Part shown: in pieces, positions 1 to 5,887 of the stretch | Layout of the letters: each line of letters opens with the position of its first letter | Position numbering within the stretch: position 1 is the first letter of the stretch | Assembly (NCBI GenBank): GCA_018457305.1 | Contig: JAGYHM010000074.1 | Location: 1 to 5,887 of the forward strand | DNA: 5,887 nucleotides | Origin: Fusobacterium sp. | Lineage (GTDB): Bacteria; Fusobacteriota; Fusobacteriia; Fusobacteriales; Fusobacteriaceae | Direction: 5' to 3' | Translations under genes and position numbers: made by a program | Notes under the pieces: generated by a model | Databases searched by the model: none | What the model saw: only the letters and a program-made list of their open reading frames with translations | What the model was told of the DNA's origin: nothing

Positions 1-93
1 CTACTTTATAATATGTAATTATATTTTTGCTTACTTTACTATATATAATTATCTTAGAATTAAAGGATTTTTGTTTATAGAATATTTAAAATA

Positions 94-102
94 TGATATA
101 AT
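94..102 (+). promoter_or_regulatory. Extended -10 promoter of the TIR-STAND gene
   Basis: A perfect TATAAT hexamer lies at 97-102, preceded by TG at 94-95, giving the TGnTATAAT extended -10 form that can work with a poor -35. The possible -35 boxes are weak: TTTATA at 74-79 with 17-base spacing, or TTGTTT at 71-76 with 20-base spacing. Transcription would start near 108-110. That is upstream of the ATG at 164 but downstream of the in-frame TTG at 71, so it argues against the longer protein. TATAAT look-alikes at 7-12 and 44-49 have no good -35 partner in view and are not called. Confidence 0.6.
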
Positions 103-123
103 ACAAAATAAAATATATAATAT

Positions 124-130
124 AAAGGAG
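124..130 (+). promoter_or_regulatory. Shine-Dalgarno-like AAAGGAG, oddly far from the ATG
   Basis: AAAGGAG is a strong match to the 16S rRNA 3' end, but it ends 33 bases before the ATG at 164. At normal spacing (6 bases) the only in-frame triplet is ATA at 137, which would add nine residues (start plus FFSILIKI) to the TIR domain. No ATG, GTG or TTG lies at that spacing, and no purine-rich site sits directly before 164. Either the leader folds to bring the site closer, translation begins at a rare ATA, or the site is fortuitous in A/G-rich sequence. Confidence 0.35.
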
Positions 131-163
131 AAGAAGATATTTTTTAGTATCTTAATAAAAATT

Positions 164-2674
164 ATGGAAAATGAAAAAACAATATTTATTTCTTATTCTT
201 GGGAAGAGCCTAAACATAATAAATGGGTTGAAAAATTAGCAGAAAAGTTAGAAGATGATTTAGAAGGATTCACTATATATATAGATAAAAATCTTGGCTG
301 TGGGAAAGATATAAAAGAATACCAAAAAAAGATAAAAATAAGTGAAAAAGTATTAGTTGTAATAACTCCAGAATATACTCGTAAAGCTGATAAATATATT
401 GGAGGAGTTGGAGATGAAACTAAAATATTAGAAAATAGACAAAATATTATAATTCCTATATTGAGGAAAGGTGAAAACTGGGGGGACGAATATATTCCTG
501 ATTATTTATTGGGAAGAAAAGGGATTGATATGAGAGAAGAGGATGATTTATTTTTAAAAGAATACAAAGAACTATTAAAAGAATTAAAGGTAGTTTTTAA
601 AGAAGAGTTTCTAAAAAAGATAAACGATGCAGGAATGTTAAAAAATGCTTATCCTGGAAGGGAAATAACACTAGAAGATATATATGTTCCTCCTAAGTTT
701 GAGCTATTTAAAGAATCAGAAAAAGCAGAAAATATAGAAAAGAAAACTGTTAAAAATTTGTTAGAAAATCTCAAACTTGAAAAAAATATTATAATTTATG
801 GAGATGCTCAATCAGGTAAAACTTCTTTAAGTTATTATTTAACTAAAGAATTATTTAACAGACATGAAATTCCTATATATGTTTCAGGAAATAATTTAAA
901 AAATATAAGAAAAAATATACTGAAAGTATTAAAAGAACAGTATTATGATACAGATATAGTAAAAAAAATAGAAAAAAAAGACTGTATTTTAATTTTTGAT
1001 GATTTTGATCTAAATACAGAAAAAGATCTGAGTATACTATTAGAATTCAAATCAGTTATTTTAATTGCAAGTTCTATTTATAAATTTAATTATAGAGAAA
1101 ATGTTATTAGTGGGTATTATAAATATAATATTTTGGAGTACTCAACTTCATTAAGAGACGAACTAATAAATAAGTGGGCAAGTATTGGAGTTGGTCGTCG
1201 TGAAAATATAATTAAAAAAAATTGTGAAATAGAAAGCAAACATGAATTAATTAATGCAACTTTAGGGAAATTTTTTAAAAATGGTTTTATGCCCTCGTAT
1301 CCATTTTTTATTTTATCTATTCTTACAGCTTCTGAAAGTAAAAGAATAGACGCGGGTATTTCTTCACAAGTGAGTTGCTATTCTTTTTTAGTTTATGCTA
1401 ATTTAAAAGAAGCCAATATTAGAACAGAAGATATAGACTCATATCAAAATATACTTTCATTTTTATCTTTTTATATTTATAATAAAAAAGATGAAGTTCT
1501 TGATTTTAAAAATATAGAAGAATTTTTTAATGGATATGAAAAAATCTATCTTCTTCCTAAAGAAGAATACAAAGATGGATCAATATACAAGTCTATTTTA
1601 TATAAATTACAAGATGCTAATATTCTAACTCAAGATAACTACGACAACTATAAATTTAAGTATAGATATTTACAATATTATTTCTTAGCAGAATATTTAA
1701 CAAAAAAATATGATGAAAATGAAGAAAAAATATTAGAAATATTGGATAATTTACAAATAGAAAAAAATGCTTATATATGTACATTTTTAGCATATCATAC
1801 AGTAGATAATAAATTTATAAAAAACCTGATAACGAATTCAAAAAAATTATTTAAAAATAATCAAGAAGTTACATTAAAGAAAGAAGAATTAGCATTTTTT
1901 TATAAAAATTTACAAATAGAAAATTTTTTATATTTATCTAAAGATGAAGATGTTATAAAAAATAGAACAAAAAATTTAGAATTAGAAGATAAAGCGGAGG
2001 AAACTCTTGGTAAAAATTATAATTCAGAAACTATTGAAGATGCAACAAATCATAATGATAATGAATTAGTAAGAGATTTACAAAAGAGTATAAGAACAAC
2101 ACAAATTATTGGAAATGTTGTAAAAAATCGTTATGGAACTTTAGAAATAAATCAACAGAAAGAACTTATTCAAGAAGCAATAGATATAAATTTAAGAATT
2201 TTAGATTATATCTTTAATGTAATTAAAAATCCAAGTGATCAAGAAGAAATGATAGTATGGATAAAAAATCGTCTTGAATATATAATGAAAGAAGAAAATA
2301 TAAAAATAGATTACTTTGAGAAAGCAAGAGAATTTTTTTGGAAAATAAATTATTTTATAGTTTATTCTTTGATATATCAATTAATAAAATCAATAGGAAC
2401 AAAAAATTTAAATAGAATTATATATGAATTATCTAGTGAAAAGGGAACTCCTGCTTATTCATTAATTAATCATGGAATAAAAATTTTTTATGGGCACGAT
2501 ATAAAAGTTGATGAAATAGAAAATGCTTTTCAAAATTATTCGTATTCATATATTGCTCAGTTAATTATAAAACAAATTATTTCTGAATTTAGTTATAGTC
2601 ATAGTATAGACTATAAAATCAAACAAAAAATAAAAGATAAGTTTAATATTCCGATAGGAATGAAAATGGAGTAA
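164..2674 (+). CDS. TIR/SEFIR-domain STAND (NACHT-like) NTPase, probable anti-phage defence sensor
   Basis: This is an 836-residue protein with three parts. Residues 5-140 form a TIR/SEFIR-like domain: strand FISYSW (8-13), HNKW (18-21), YIDK (39-42), a VLVVITPEY strand (63-71), and GGVGDET (80-86), where Glu85 is the best candidate for the catalytic glutamate of TIR NADases. The strand IIIPILRKG (95-103) follows. Residues about 200-460 form a P-loop NTPase with Walker A GDAQSGKTS (213-221) and Walker B ILIFDDFD (275-282). An aromatic KFKYRYLQYYFLAEYL segment (497-512) resembles the post-NTPase winged-helix/helical part of STAND proteins. The remainder is predicted helical, with no clear TPR, WD or LRR repeats. 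Known biology: STAND proteins oligomerise on sensing a trigger, and TIR domains often cleave NAD+ or make signal nucleotides. A defence role is inferred. I chose ATG 164 because the TIR fold begins at once and the promoter lies upstream. An in-frame extension to TTG 71 is open but unlikely. Confidence 0.85.
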   Translation: MENEKTIFISYSWEEPKHNKWVEKLAEKLEDDLEGFTIYIDKNLGCGKDIKEYQKKIKISEKVLVVITPEYTRKADKYIGGVGDETKILENRQNIIIPILRKGENWGDEYIPDYLLGRKGIDMREEDDLFLKEYKELLKELKVVFKEEFLKKINDAGMLKNAYPGREITLEDIYVPPKFELFKESEKAENIEKKTVKNLLENLKLEKNIIIYGDAQSGKTSLSYYLTKELFNRHEIPIYVSGNNLKNIRKNILKVLKEQYYDTDIVKKIEKKDCILIFDDFDLNTEKDLSILLEFKSVILIASSIYKFNYRENVISGYYKYNILEYSTSLRDELINKWASIGVGRRENIIKKNCEIESKHELINATLGKFFKNGFMPSYPFFILSILTASESKRIDAGISSQVSCYSFLVYANLKEANIRTEDIDSYQNILSFLSFYIYNKKDEVLDFKNIEEFFNGYEKIYLLPKEEYKDGSIYKSILYKLQDANILTQDNYDNYKFKYRYLQYYFLAEYLTKKYDENEEKILEILDNLQIEKNAYICTFLAYHTVDNKFIKNLITNSKKLFKNNQEVTLKKEELAFFYKNLQIENFLYLSKDEDVIKNRTKNLELEDKAEETLGKNYNSETIEDATNHNDNELVRDLQKSIRTTQIIGNVVKNRYGTLEINQQKELIQEAIDINLRILDYIFNVIKNPSDQEEMIVWIKNRLEYIMKEENIKIDYFEKAREFFWKINYFIVYSLIYQLIKSIGTKNLNRIIYELSSEKGTPAYSLINHGIKIFYGHDIKVDEIENAFQNYSYSYIAQLIIKQIISEFSYSHSIDYKIKQKIKDKFNIPIGMKME

Positions 2675-2692
2675 AGAATTTTTAATAATTCT
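2675..2692 (+). terminator. Weak AT-only hairpin after the TIR-STAND gene
   Basis: AGAATT (2675-2680) and AATTCT (2687-2692) form a perfect 6-bp inverted repeat around a TTTAAT loop, starting at the base after the stop codon. The stem has a single G-C pair and no clean T-run follows, so as an intrinsic terminator it would be weak. A second imperfect AT repeat lies just downstream (about 2697-2731). The rest of the 170-base gap to the next start shows no ORF and no convincing promoter. TAGAAT at 2801-2806 could serve as a -10 box but lacks a good -35. Confidence 0.25.
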
Positions 2693-2834
2693 ATAAATTT
2701 TATGAATAAGAATTATAAAAATTATCTCTTGTTAATTAGGTTTTTAGTTCTAGTTTTAATACAAACTTATTTTTTAGTTAAATTACAATTTACTAAATTA
2801 TAGAATAAATATTATAAAAAATTCAAACGAATTT

Positions 2835-2839
2835 GGAGG
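2835..2839 (+). promoter_or_regulatory. Ribosome binding site of the membrane-protein gene
   Basis: GGAGG lies five bases before the ATG at 2845. An in-frame TTG at 2833 overlaps this site, so it cannot be the start served by it. This fixes the start at 2845 and removes four residues (MEAL) from the longest reading. Confidence 0.75.
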
Positions 2840-2844
2840 CGCTT

Positions 2845-3639
2845 ATGAAAGATGAGTTGATAAATTTTTTTAAATTTTTAAAAAAAAATTCTGGGGCAAT
2901 AACATTATTTTTAGGAACGACTTATTTTATTTTAAATGGAGCTTATAAATGGGTATTAGGAAATAGTTATAATATTTCTTATAAATATCTAAAATTAGAT
3001 ATAGATATTTATATAGGAGTTTTATTTGTTTTTTCTATTCCAATAATGTATCTAGTTTTTATAAAAACTTTATTAAAAGAAGAAGCTAAAAATAAAGAGG
3101 AGAGAAAAATAAAAGAACCTAAAAATAAAGAAAGAAAAATACTAAAAATTATTAAATTATTATTTAAGGAGAGGTTTGATTTAACTATAATAATTTTCTT
3201 GTTTGGTATTTTAATTTCAGTTGTTGAAATTATATGTATTATTAAATTTATATCTGTTTTTCAAATTAAAGTTATATATATAATTTTTATTCTTCTAATG
3301 AATATAGTGTTAATAGCCTTATATTTAATGAGTTCTAATTGCCTTTTTAAATTTTCATGTTTATATATAGTTTTATATGTAGCTATAATTTTATACTCAG
3401 GGATAAAATTAATAAATAATAGCTATGAATACTTTTGTGATGGTGAAAATTTAAAAGTTATATTAACATCATATCAAGATAAATTTATAGTAGCAGATGG
3501 ATATAAAGATGATTCTATTGATAAATTAATAATAAATACGCAAAAACATAATTTTATAACAATTAGAGATGACTTAGAAGTTAAATATAAAATTTTTGAT
3601 AAAGTCGAGTACAATAAAAAGGGATTTAATTTTTTTTAA
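2845..3639 (+). CDS. Multi-pass membrane protein of unknown function with soluble C-terminal domain
   Basis: I do not recognise this 264-residue protein. Hydrophobic segments suggest about five membrane helices at residues 16-34, 55-77, 113-135, 141-162 and 168-190. No cleavable signal peptide is evident. Between helices 2 and 3 lies a highly charged, Lys/Glu-rich loop (78-112, with repeated KNKE-type units) that is probably cytoplasmic by the positive-inside rule. If five helices is right and the N-terminus is inside, the 70-residue soluble tail (about 194-264) faces outward. One more or one fewer helix would reverse this. The tail looks like a small beta-rich domain with alternating strands such as LKVILTSY, KFIVADGY and KLIINTQ. 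The gene lies between the TIR-STAND gene (170-base gap) and the AAA-nuclease gene (56-base gap), all on the same strand. Its function cannot be read from the sequence. A membrane partner or effector of the neighbouring STAND protein is only a possibility suggested by position. Confidence 0.8.
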   Translation: MKDELINFFKFLKKNSGAITLFLGTTYFILNGAYKWVLGNSYNISYKYLKLDIDIYIGVLFVFSIPIMYLVFIKTLLKEEAKNKEERKIKEPKNKERKILKIIKLLFKERFDLTIIIFLFGILISVVEIICIIKFISVFQIKVIYIIFILLMNIVLIALYLMSSNCLFKFSCLYIVLYVAIILYSGIKLINNSYEYFCDGENLKVILTSYQDKFIVADGYKDDSIDKLIINTQKHNFITIRDDLEVKYKIFDKVEYNKKGFNFF

Positions 3640-3642
3640 ATG

Positions 3643-3651
3643 TGATATAAT
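3643..3651 (+). promoter_or_regulatory. Extended -10 promoter of the AAA/PD-(D/E)XK gene
   Basis: TGATATAAT (TG at 3643-3644, TATAAT at 3646-3651) lies just after the stop codon of the membrane-protein gene and 44 bases before the next start. The -35 region is only T-rich (TTTAAT at 3625-3630). The element is base-for-base the same as the one at 94-102 and implies that the third gene can be transcribed on its own. Confidence 0.55.
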
Positions 3652-3680
3652 ATTGGAAAAATAGAAGTCTAAATTTTTTC

Positions 3681-3689
3681 AAAGGAGGG
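3681..3689 (+). promoter_or_regulatory. Strong Shine-Dalgarno supporting a GTG start
   Basis: AAAGGAGGG is a near-perfect anti-16S match ending six bases before GTG at 3696. It decides in favour of the non-ATG start, from which the conserved N-terminal sequence of the family follows at once. Confidence 0.8.
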
Positions 3690-3695
3690 TGGACA

Positions 3696-5342
3696 GTGAA
3701 TAAAAAAGAGATAGGATTAGGAACTGAAGATTTTAAAGAGATAATACAACAAGATTATTTCTATTTTGATAAAACTAAATTTATAGAAGAAGTATTAAAA
3801 GATAAATCTAAAGTAAAATTATTTACTCGTCCAAGAAGATTTGGAAAAACTTTAAATATATCTATGTTAAATTATTTCTTTGACATAAGAAATAAAGAAG
3901 AGAATAGAGAGCTATTTAAAGGCTTATATATTGAAAATTCTAATTTAATGGGAGAACAAGGTAGATACCCAGTTATTTCATTAAATCTTAAAGATATTAA
4001 ATCTGATTCTTGGGAAAGACTAAAAGAAGAATTAGGAAGGTTAGTAGCTAATCTATTTAGAGAGCATTTATATGTTTTAGAAGTATTAGATGAGTATAGT
4101 CAAGAGGATTATAGAAAGATTTGTGCTAAAGATTTTGGGACTAATTTACCTCAAGATGCGATATTATTTTTGAGTAATTCTTTATATAAATACTATAATC
4201 AAAAAGTTATTCTTTTAATAGATGAATATGATACTCCACTTGTATTTGCTCATGAAAATAATTACTATAAAGAAGCTATTGATTTTTTTAGAGGATTTTA
4301 TGGTTCAGCACTTAAGGGAAATATTTCACTTGAAATGGGAGTGTTGACTGGAATTATAAGAGTATCTAATGAAAATATTTTTTCAGGATTAAATAATATA
4401 GAATTATATAGCATATTAGAACATGAGTATGCCGATTGTTTTGGTTTGACAAGTGAAGAAGTAAAAAAAGCATTGGAATATTACGGTGTAGAAGAAAGCT
4501 TTACTTTAGTAAAAGAATGGTATAACGGATATAAATTTGGAGAAATAGAAATTTATAATACTTTAAGTATTCTTAAATATCTAAAAAGAAATGTTGTAGA
4601 AGCTTATTGGATAAATACATCTGCAAATTATTTAATAAGAAAATATCTATCAAAAATAGATAAAGATACTTTTGAAGGCTTAGAAAAATTATTCAATAAT
4701 AGAAATATAGAAAAAAATATAGATAAGTATTCTACTTTAAATGAATTGGTAGATATGAAAGATATTTGGAAATTAATGTTATTCAGTGGGTACTTAACTG
4801 TTGAAAAATATTTGAATAATGATAATTATTTATTGAAAATACCAAATAAAGAAGTCCATCAATTTTTTAAAAAGCAGTTTTTAGAAGTAAATTATGGAAT
4901 AAATAATAGTGTGAATAAAATGCTTGATGCTTTAATAAATCAAAAAATAGATTTGTTTGAAGAATATTTACAAGAAGTTATGAAAAATACTTTGAGTTAC
5001 AATGATGTAATTTTGGAAGAAAGATATTACCATCTATTTGTACTAACTCTTCTTATTTATTTAGATGATAGATATTATGTGAAATCAAATAAAGAAAGTG
5101 GTTATGGTAGATATGATATAGCAATTATTCCTAAAGATAAAACTAAAGTAGGATTTATATTAGAATTTAAAGTTAGTGAAAAAGAAGAAAATATGGAAAA
5201 TACTTTAAATGAAGCGATTAAACAAATAGAAGAAAAAGAATACTCTACTGAACTTAATGAAATGGGAATAGAAAATATAGTTTATATCGCTTTTGCATTT
5301 CATAAAAAAATAGTTAAAATAAAATATAAGAAAAATTATTAA
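3696..5342 (+). CDS. AAA-ATPase-like protein with C-terminal PD-(D/E)XK nuclease-type domain
   Basis: This is a 548-residue protein of the family usually annotated as AAA-ATPase-like (formerly DUF1703-type) with a PD-(D/E)XK superfamily C-terminus. The N-terminal signature GTEDFKEII...YFYFDKT (9-27) is followed by an atypical P-loop, RPRRFGKT (45-52), and Walker B VILLIDEYDTPL (171-182). A middle segment includes WYNGYKFG, a typical motif of this family. The C-terminal nuclease-type core shows Asp474 in GYGRYDIAII and the E-x-K pair Glu490/Lys492 in ILEFKV, followed by a helix with AIKQIEEKEY. All expected motifs are present and the length is normal, so the gene looks intact. The biological role of the family is poorly defined. 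Many copies per genome are known in fusobacteria and Bacteroidetes, and mobile or selfish behaviour and defence have both been suggested. It starts at GTG with a strong ribosome binding site and has its own promoter. A terminator follows about 115 bases after the stop. Confidence 0.9.
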   Translation: MNKKEIGLGTEDFKEIIQQDYFYFDKTKFIEEVLKDKSKVKLFTRPRRFGKTLNISMLNYFFDIRNKEENRELFKGLYIENSNLMGEQGRYPVISLNLKDIKSDSWERLKEELGRLVANLFREHLYVLEVLDEYSQEDYRKICAKDFGTNLPQDAILFLSNSLYKYYNQKVILLIDEYDTPLVFAHENNYYKEAIDFFRGFYGSALKGNISLEMGVLTGIIRVSNENIFSGLNNIELYSILEHEYADCFGLTSEEVKKALEYYGVEESFTLVKEWYNGYKFGEIEIYNTLSILKYLKRNVVEAYWINTSANYLIRKYLSKIDKDTFEGLEKLFNNRNIEKNIDKYSTLNELVDMKDIWKLMLFSGYLTVEKYLNNDNYLLKIPNKEVHQFFKKQFLEVNYGINNSVNKMLDALINQKIDLFEEYLQEVMKNTLSYNDVILEERYYHLFVLTLLIYLDDRYYVKSNKESGYGRYDIAIIPKDKTKVGFILEFKVSEKEENMENTLNEAIKQIEEKEYSTELNEMGIENIVYIAFAFHKKIVKIKYKKNY

Positions 5343-5346
5343 AAAA

Positions 5347-5392
5347 TGTCTCAAAATTAGTAGATAGACAACAAGTAGGTAACAAAACCTAT
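5347..5392 (+). other. Two small hairpins in the 3' untranslated region
   Basis: TGTCT (5347-5351) can pair with AGACA (5366-5370). Directly after it, TAGGT (5376-5380) pairs with ACCTA (5387-5391) around AACAAA, with a possible extra G-T pair. Both follow the stop codon of the AAA-nuclease gene and precede the strong terminator. Stretch 5393-5455 shows no ORF and no further clear structure. They may be 3'-UTR structure or the remains of an insertion-sequence end. Five-base stems are not rare by chance. Confidence 0.25.
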
Positions 5393-5455
5393 AATTTATT
5401 TAATCATATCAATGTTAGGCTAGTTCTCGAAAAGATAATTTATATCAAAAATTAT

Positions 5456-5487
5456 ATCTCACAAACTCAATGTTTGTGAGATTTTTT
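5456..5487 (+). terminator. Strong Rho-independent terminator
   Basis: ATCTCACAAAC (5456-5466) and GTTTGTGAGAT (5472-5482) form a perfect 11-bp stem around a TCAAT loop, followed by more T's through 5487. It would end the transcript of the AAA-nuclease gene. A terminator-like repeat near the left end, upstream of tnpA, is also known in IS200 elements, where it blocks read-through into the transposase. This hairpin may therefore belong to the decayed insertion sequence that follows and not to the upstream gene. Confidence 0.8.
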
Positions 5488-5502
5488 ATTGTAAAAGGAA
5501 AT

Positions 5503-5517
5503 TGCCTATACAAATGG
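5503..5517 (+). repeat. Leader hairpin TATAC/GTATA plus repeated GCCTATA
   Basis: Within the leader of the tnpA relic, TATAC and GTATA flank AAATG as a 5-bp hairpin. The heptamer GCCTATA occurs twice nearby, near 5500 and again near 5531. Short stems of this kind are expected in IS200-type leaders, where they mask the transposase ribosome site, but the assignment is tentative. Confidence 0.3.
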
Positions 5518-5555
5518 TATAAGAGGATGTGCCTATAAGACAATAAAATTTCTAA

Positions 5556-5575
5556 AGTTGGTCTGAAAACTAACT
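5556..5575 (+). repeat. Hairpin in the tnpA leader
   Basis: AGTTGGT (5556-5562) pairs with ACTAACT (5569-5575), 7 bp with one G-T pair, around CTGAAA. It lies 21 bases before the degraded transposase start. Known IS200 elements carry a leader structure that limits tnpA translation, and this may be its remnant. Confidence 0.4.
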
Positions 5576-5596
5576 AAAAAATCAAAGAGAGCTTAA

Positions 5597-5750
5597 TTGA
5601 GCAAAGATAGTAGCACATACTAAATTGAGTTGTAAATACCATATAGTATTTATTCTTAAATATAGGTGGCAAATAATATATGGAAAAATAAGAAGAGATA
5701 TAGAAAAATTATTAGGTAGATTATAAATTATTTTGAGAGGAACTGAATAA
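5597..5750 (+). pseudogene. tnpA: tnpA fragment, IS200/IS605-family Y1 transposase
   Basis: The reading frame from 5613 gives AHTKLSCKYHIVFILKYR and then WQIIYGKIRRDIEKLLGRL before a stop at 5724. This matches the conserved start of IS200-type TnpA proteins (AHT-x-W-x-CKYHIVF-x-PKYRR-x-IIY). The expected leader residues M-S-K-D-S-S appear in a different frame from 5597, where TTG stands in place of ATG. There is thus a lost start codon and a frameshift near 5612. After 5726 the same frame resumes as IILRGTE and stops at 5748, weakly resembling the next conserved stretch. The HUH metal-binding motif and catalytic tyrosine found later in the family are absent. The gene is a truncated relic. Confidence 0.75.
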
Positions 5751-5773
5751 AAAATAAAACAATTCACACTTAG

Positions 5774-5809
5774 GGAACAAATGACGGTGTCAAATTGTTC
5801 CTTTTTTTT
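5774..5809 (+). terminator. Strong Rho-independent terminator
   Basis: GGAACAA (5774-5780) pairs with TTGTTCC (5795-5801), and TGAC (5782-5785) with GTCA (5789-5792) around a GGT loop, with a small internal bulge between the two stems. Eight T's follow at 5802-5809. This is a clear intrinsic terminator on the plus strand, yet no intact gene lies between it and the previous terminator. It may have ended a gene now lost or interrupted by the insertion sequence, or it may be part of the relic's right side. Bases 5810-5887 beyond it show only AT-rich sequence with no supported feature. Confidence 0.75.
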
Positions 5810-5887
5810 ATTTTTAAAAAGAATATAATTTTATTAAAGAAAGTACTTTTTAGAATTTAAAAATATGTTTTAATTTAAAACAAAAAC

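Larger units (their letters stand above)
5456..5750 (+). mobile_element. Decayed IS200/IS605-family element (left part)
   Basis: The order of parts is that of an IS200-type left end: a terminator hairpin (5456-5487), an untranslated leader with further hairpins, then the start of a tnpA. Only the first third or so of the transposase is left, and it is frameshifted. The outer boundaries are uncertain. The left boundary may lie a few bases before 5456, and the right boundary is set where tnpA similarity fades. There is no tnpB in the window. It cannot encode its own transposition. Confidence 0.5.

Noticed and set aside
71..163. N-terminal extension of the TIR-STAND protein from TTG 71
   Set aside because: It would place the promoter inside the coding region, has no ribosome binding site, and adds a low-complexity Ile/Lys-rich stretch before a TIR fold that already begins at residue 6 from ATG 164.
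2833..2844. TTG start adding four residues to the membrane protein
   Set aside because: The TTG overlaps the GGAGG ribosome site that serves ATG 2845.
3078..3150. Lys/Glu-rich repeat in the membrane-protein gene as a DNA repeat
   Set aside because: The KNKE-type units are imperfect and fit a charged cytoplasmic loop. No regular repeat period is seen at DNA level.
5343..5455. TnpB guide RNA (omega RNA) or IS605 right end
   Set aside because: No tnpB coding remnant lies upstream, since the preceding gene is the intact AAA-nuclease, and I could not match a known omega RNA scaffold.
5582..5767. Minus-strand 61-codon open frame
   Set aside because: It lies opposite the tnpA relic, has no ribosome binding site or recognisable motifs, and is explained by AT-rich sequence opposite a transposase fragment.
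1..5887. CRISPR array or tRNA gene
   Set aside because: No regularly spaced repeats and no cloverleaf with a GTTCRA-type arm were found on either strand.

Overview
The window is extremely AT-rich (roughly three quarters A+T by eye). Arginine is mostly AGA, Shine-Dalgarno sites are strong AAAGGAGG types, and one gene belongs to the AAA-ATPase-like/PD-(D/E)XK family that is heavily duplicated in fusobacteria and some clostridia. A Fusobacterium-like genome is the best guess, inferred from composition and gene content and not proven. No rRNA, tRNA or CRISPR array was seen. All three intact genes point right.

Layout: bases 1-163 hold an upstream region with a good extended -10 promoter. Bases 164-2674 encode an 836-residue protein with an N-terminal TIR/SEFIR-like domain, a STAND/NACHT-like P-loop NTPase core, and an all-helical C-terminal region. 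This is the architecture of prokaryotic NLR-like anti-phage sensors. After a 170-base gap, 2845-3639 encodes an unrecognised multi-pass membrane protein with a soluble C-terminal domain. After another 56 bases with its own extended -10 promoter, 3696-5342 encodes an AAA-ATPase-like protein with a C-terminal PD-(D/E)XK nuclease-type domain and apparently intact motifs.

Bases 5343-5887 carry no intact gene. They hold small hairpins, a strong terminator (5456-5487), a decayed 5' part of an IS200-type tnpA with its hairpin leader, and a second strong terminator (5774-5809).

The region reads as an accessory or defence-type locus beside a dead insertion sequence. The main candidate for a new system is the TIR-STAND gene with its membrane-protein neighbour. 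In the simplest model the STAND core senses an invader and oligomerises, and the TIR-type domain then acts as effector, perhaps on NAD+ or as a signalling platform. Whether the membrane protein or the AAA-nuclease takes part is unknown. The separate promoter of the nuclease gene argues that it is an independent passenger.
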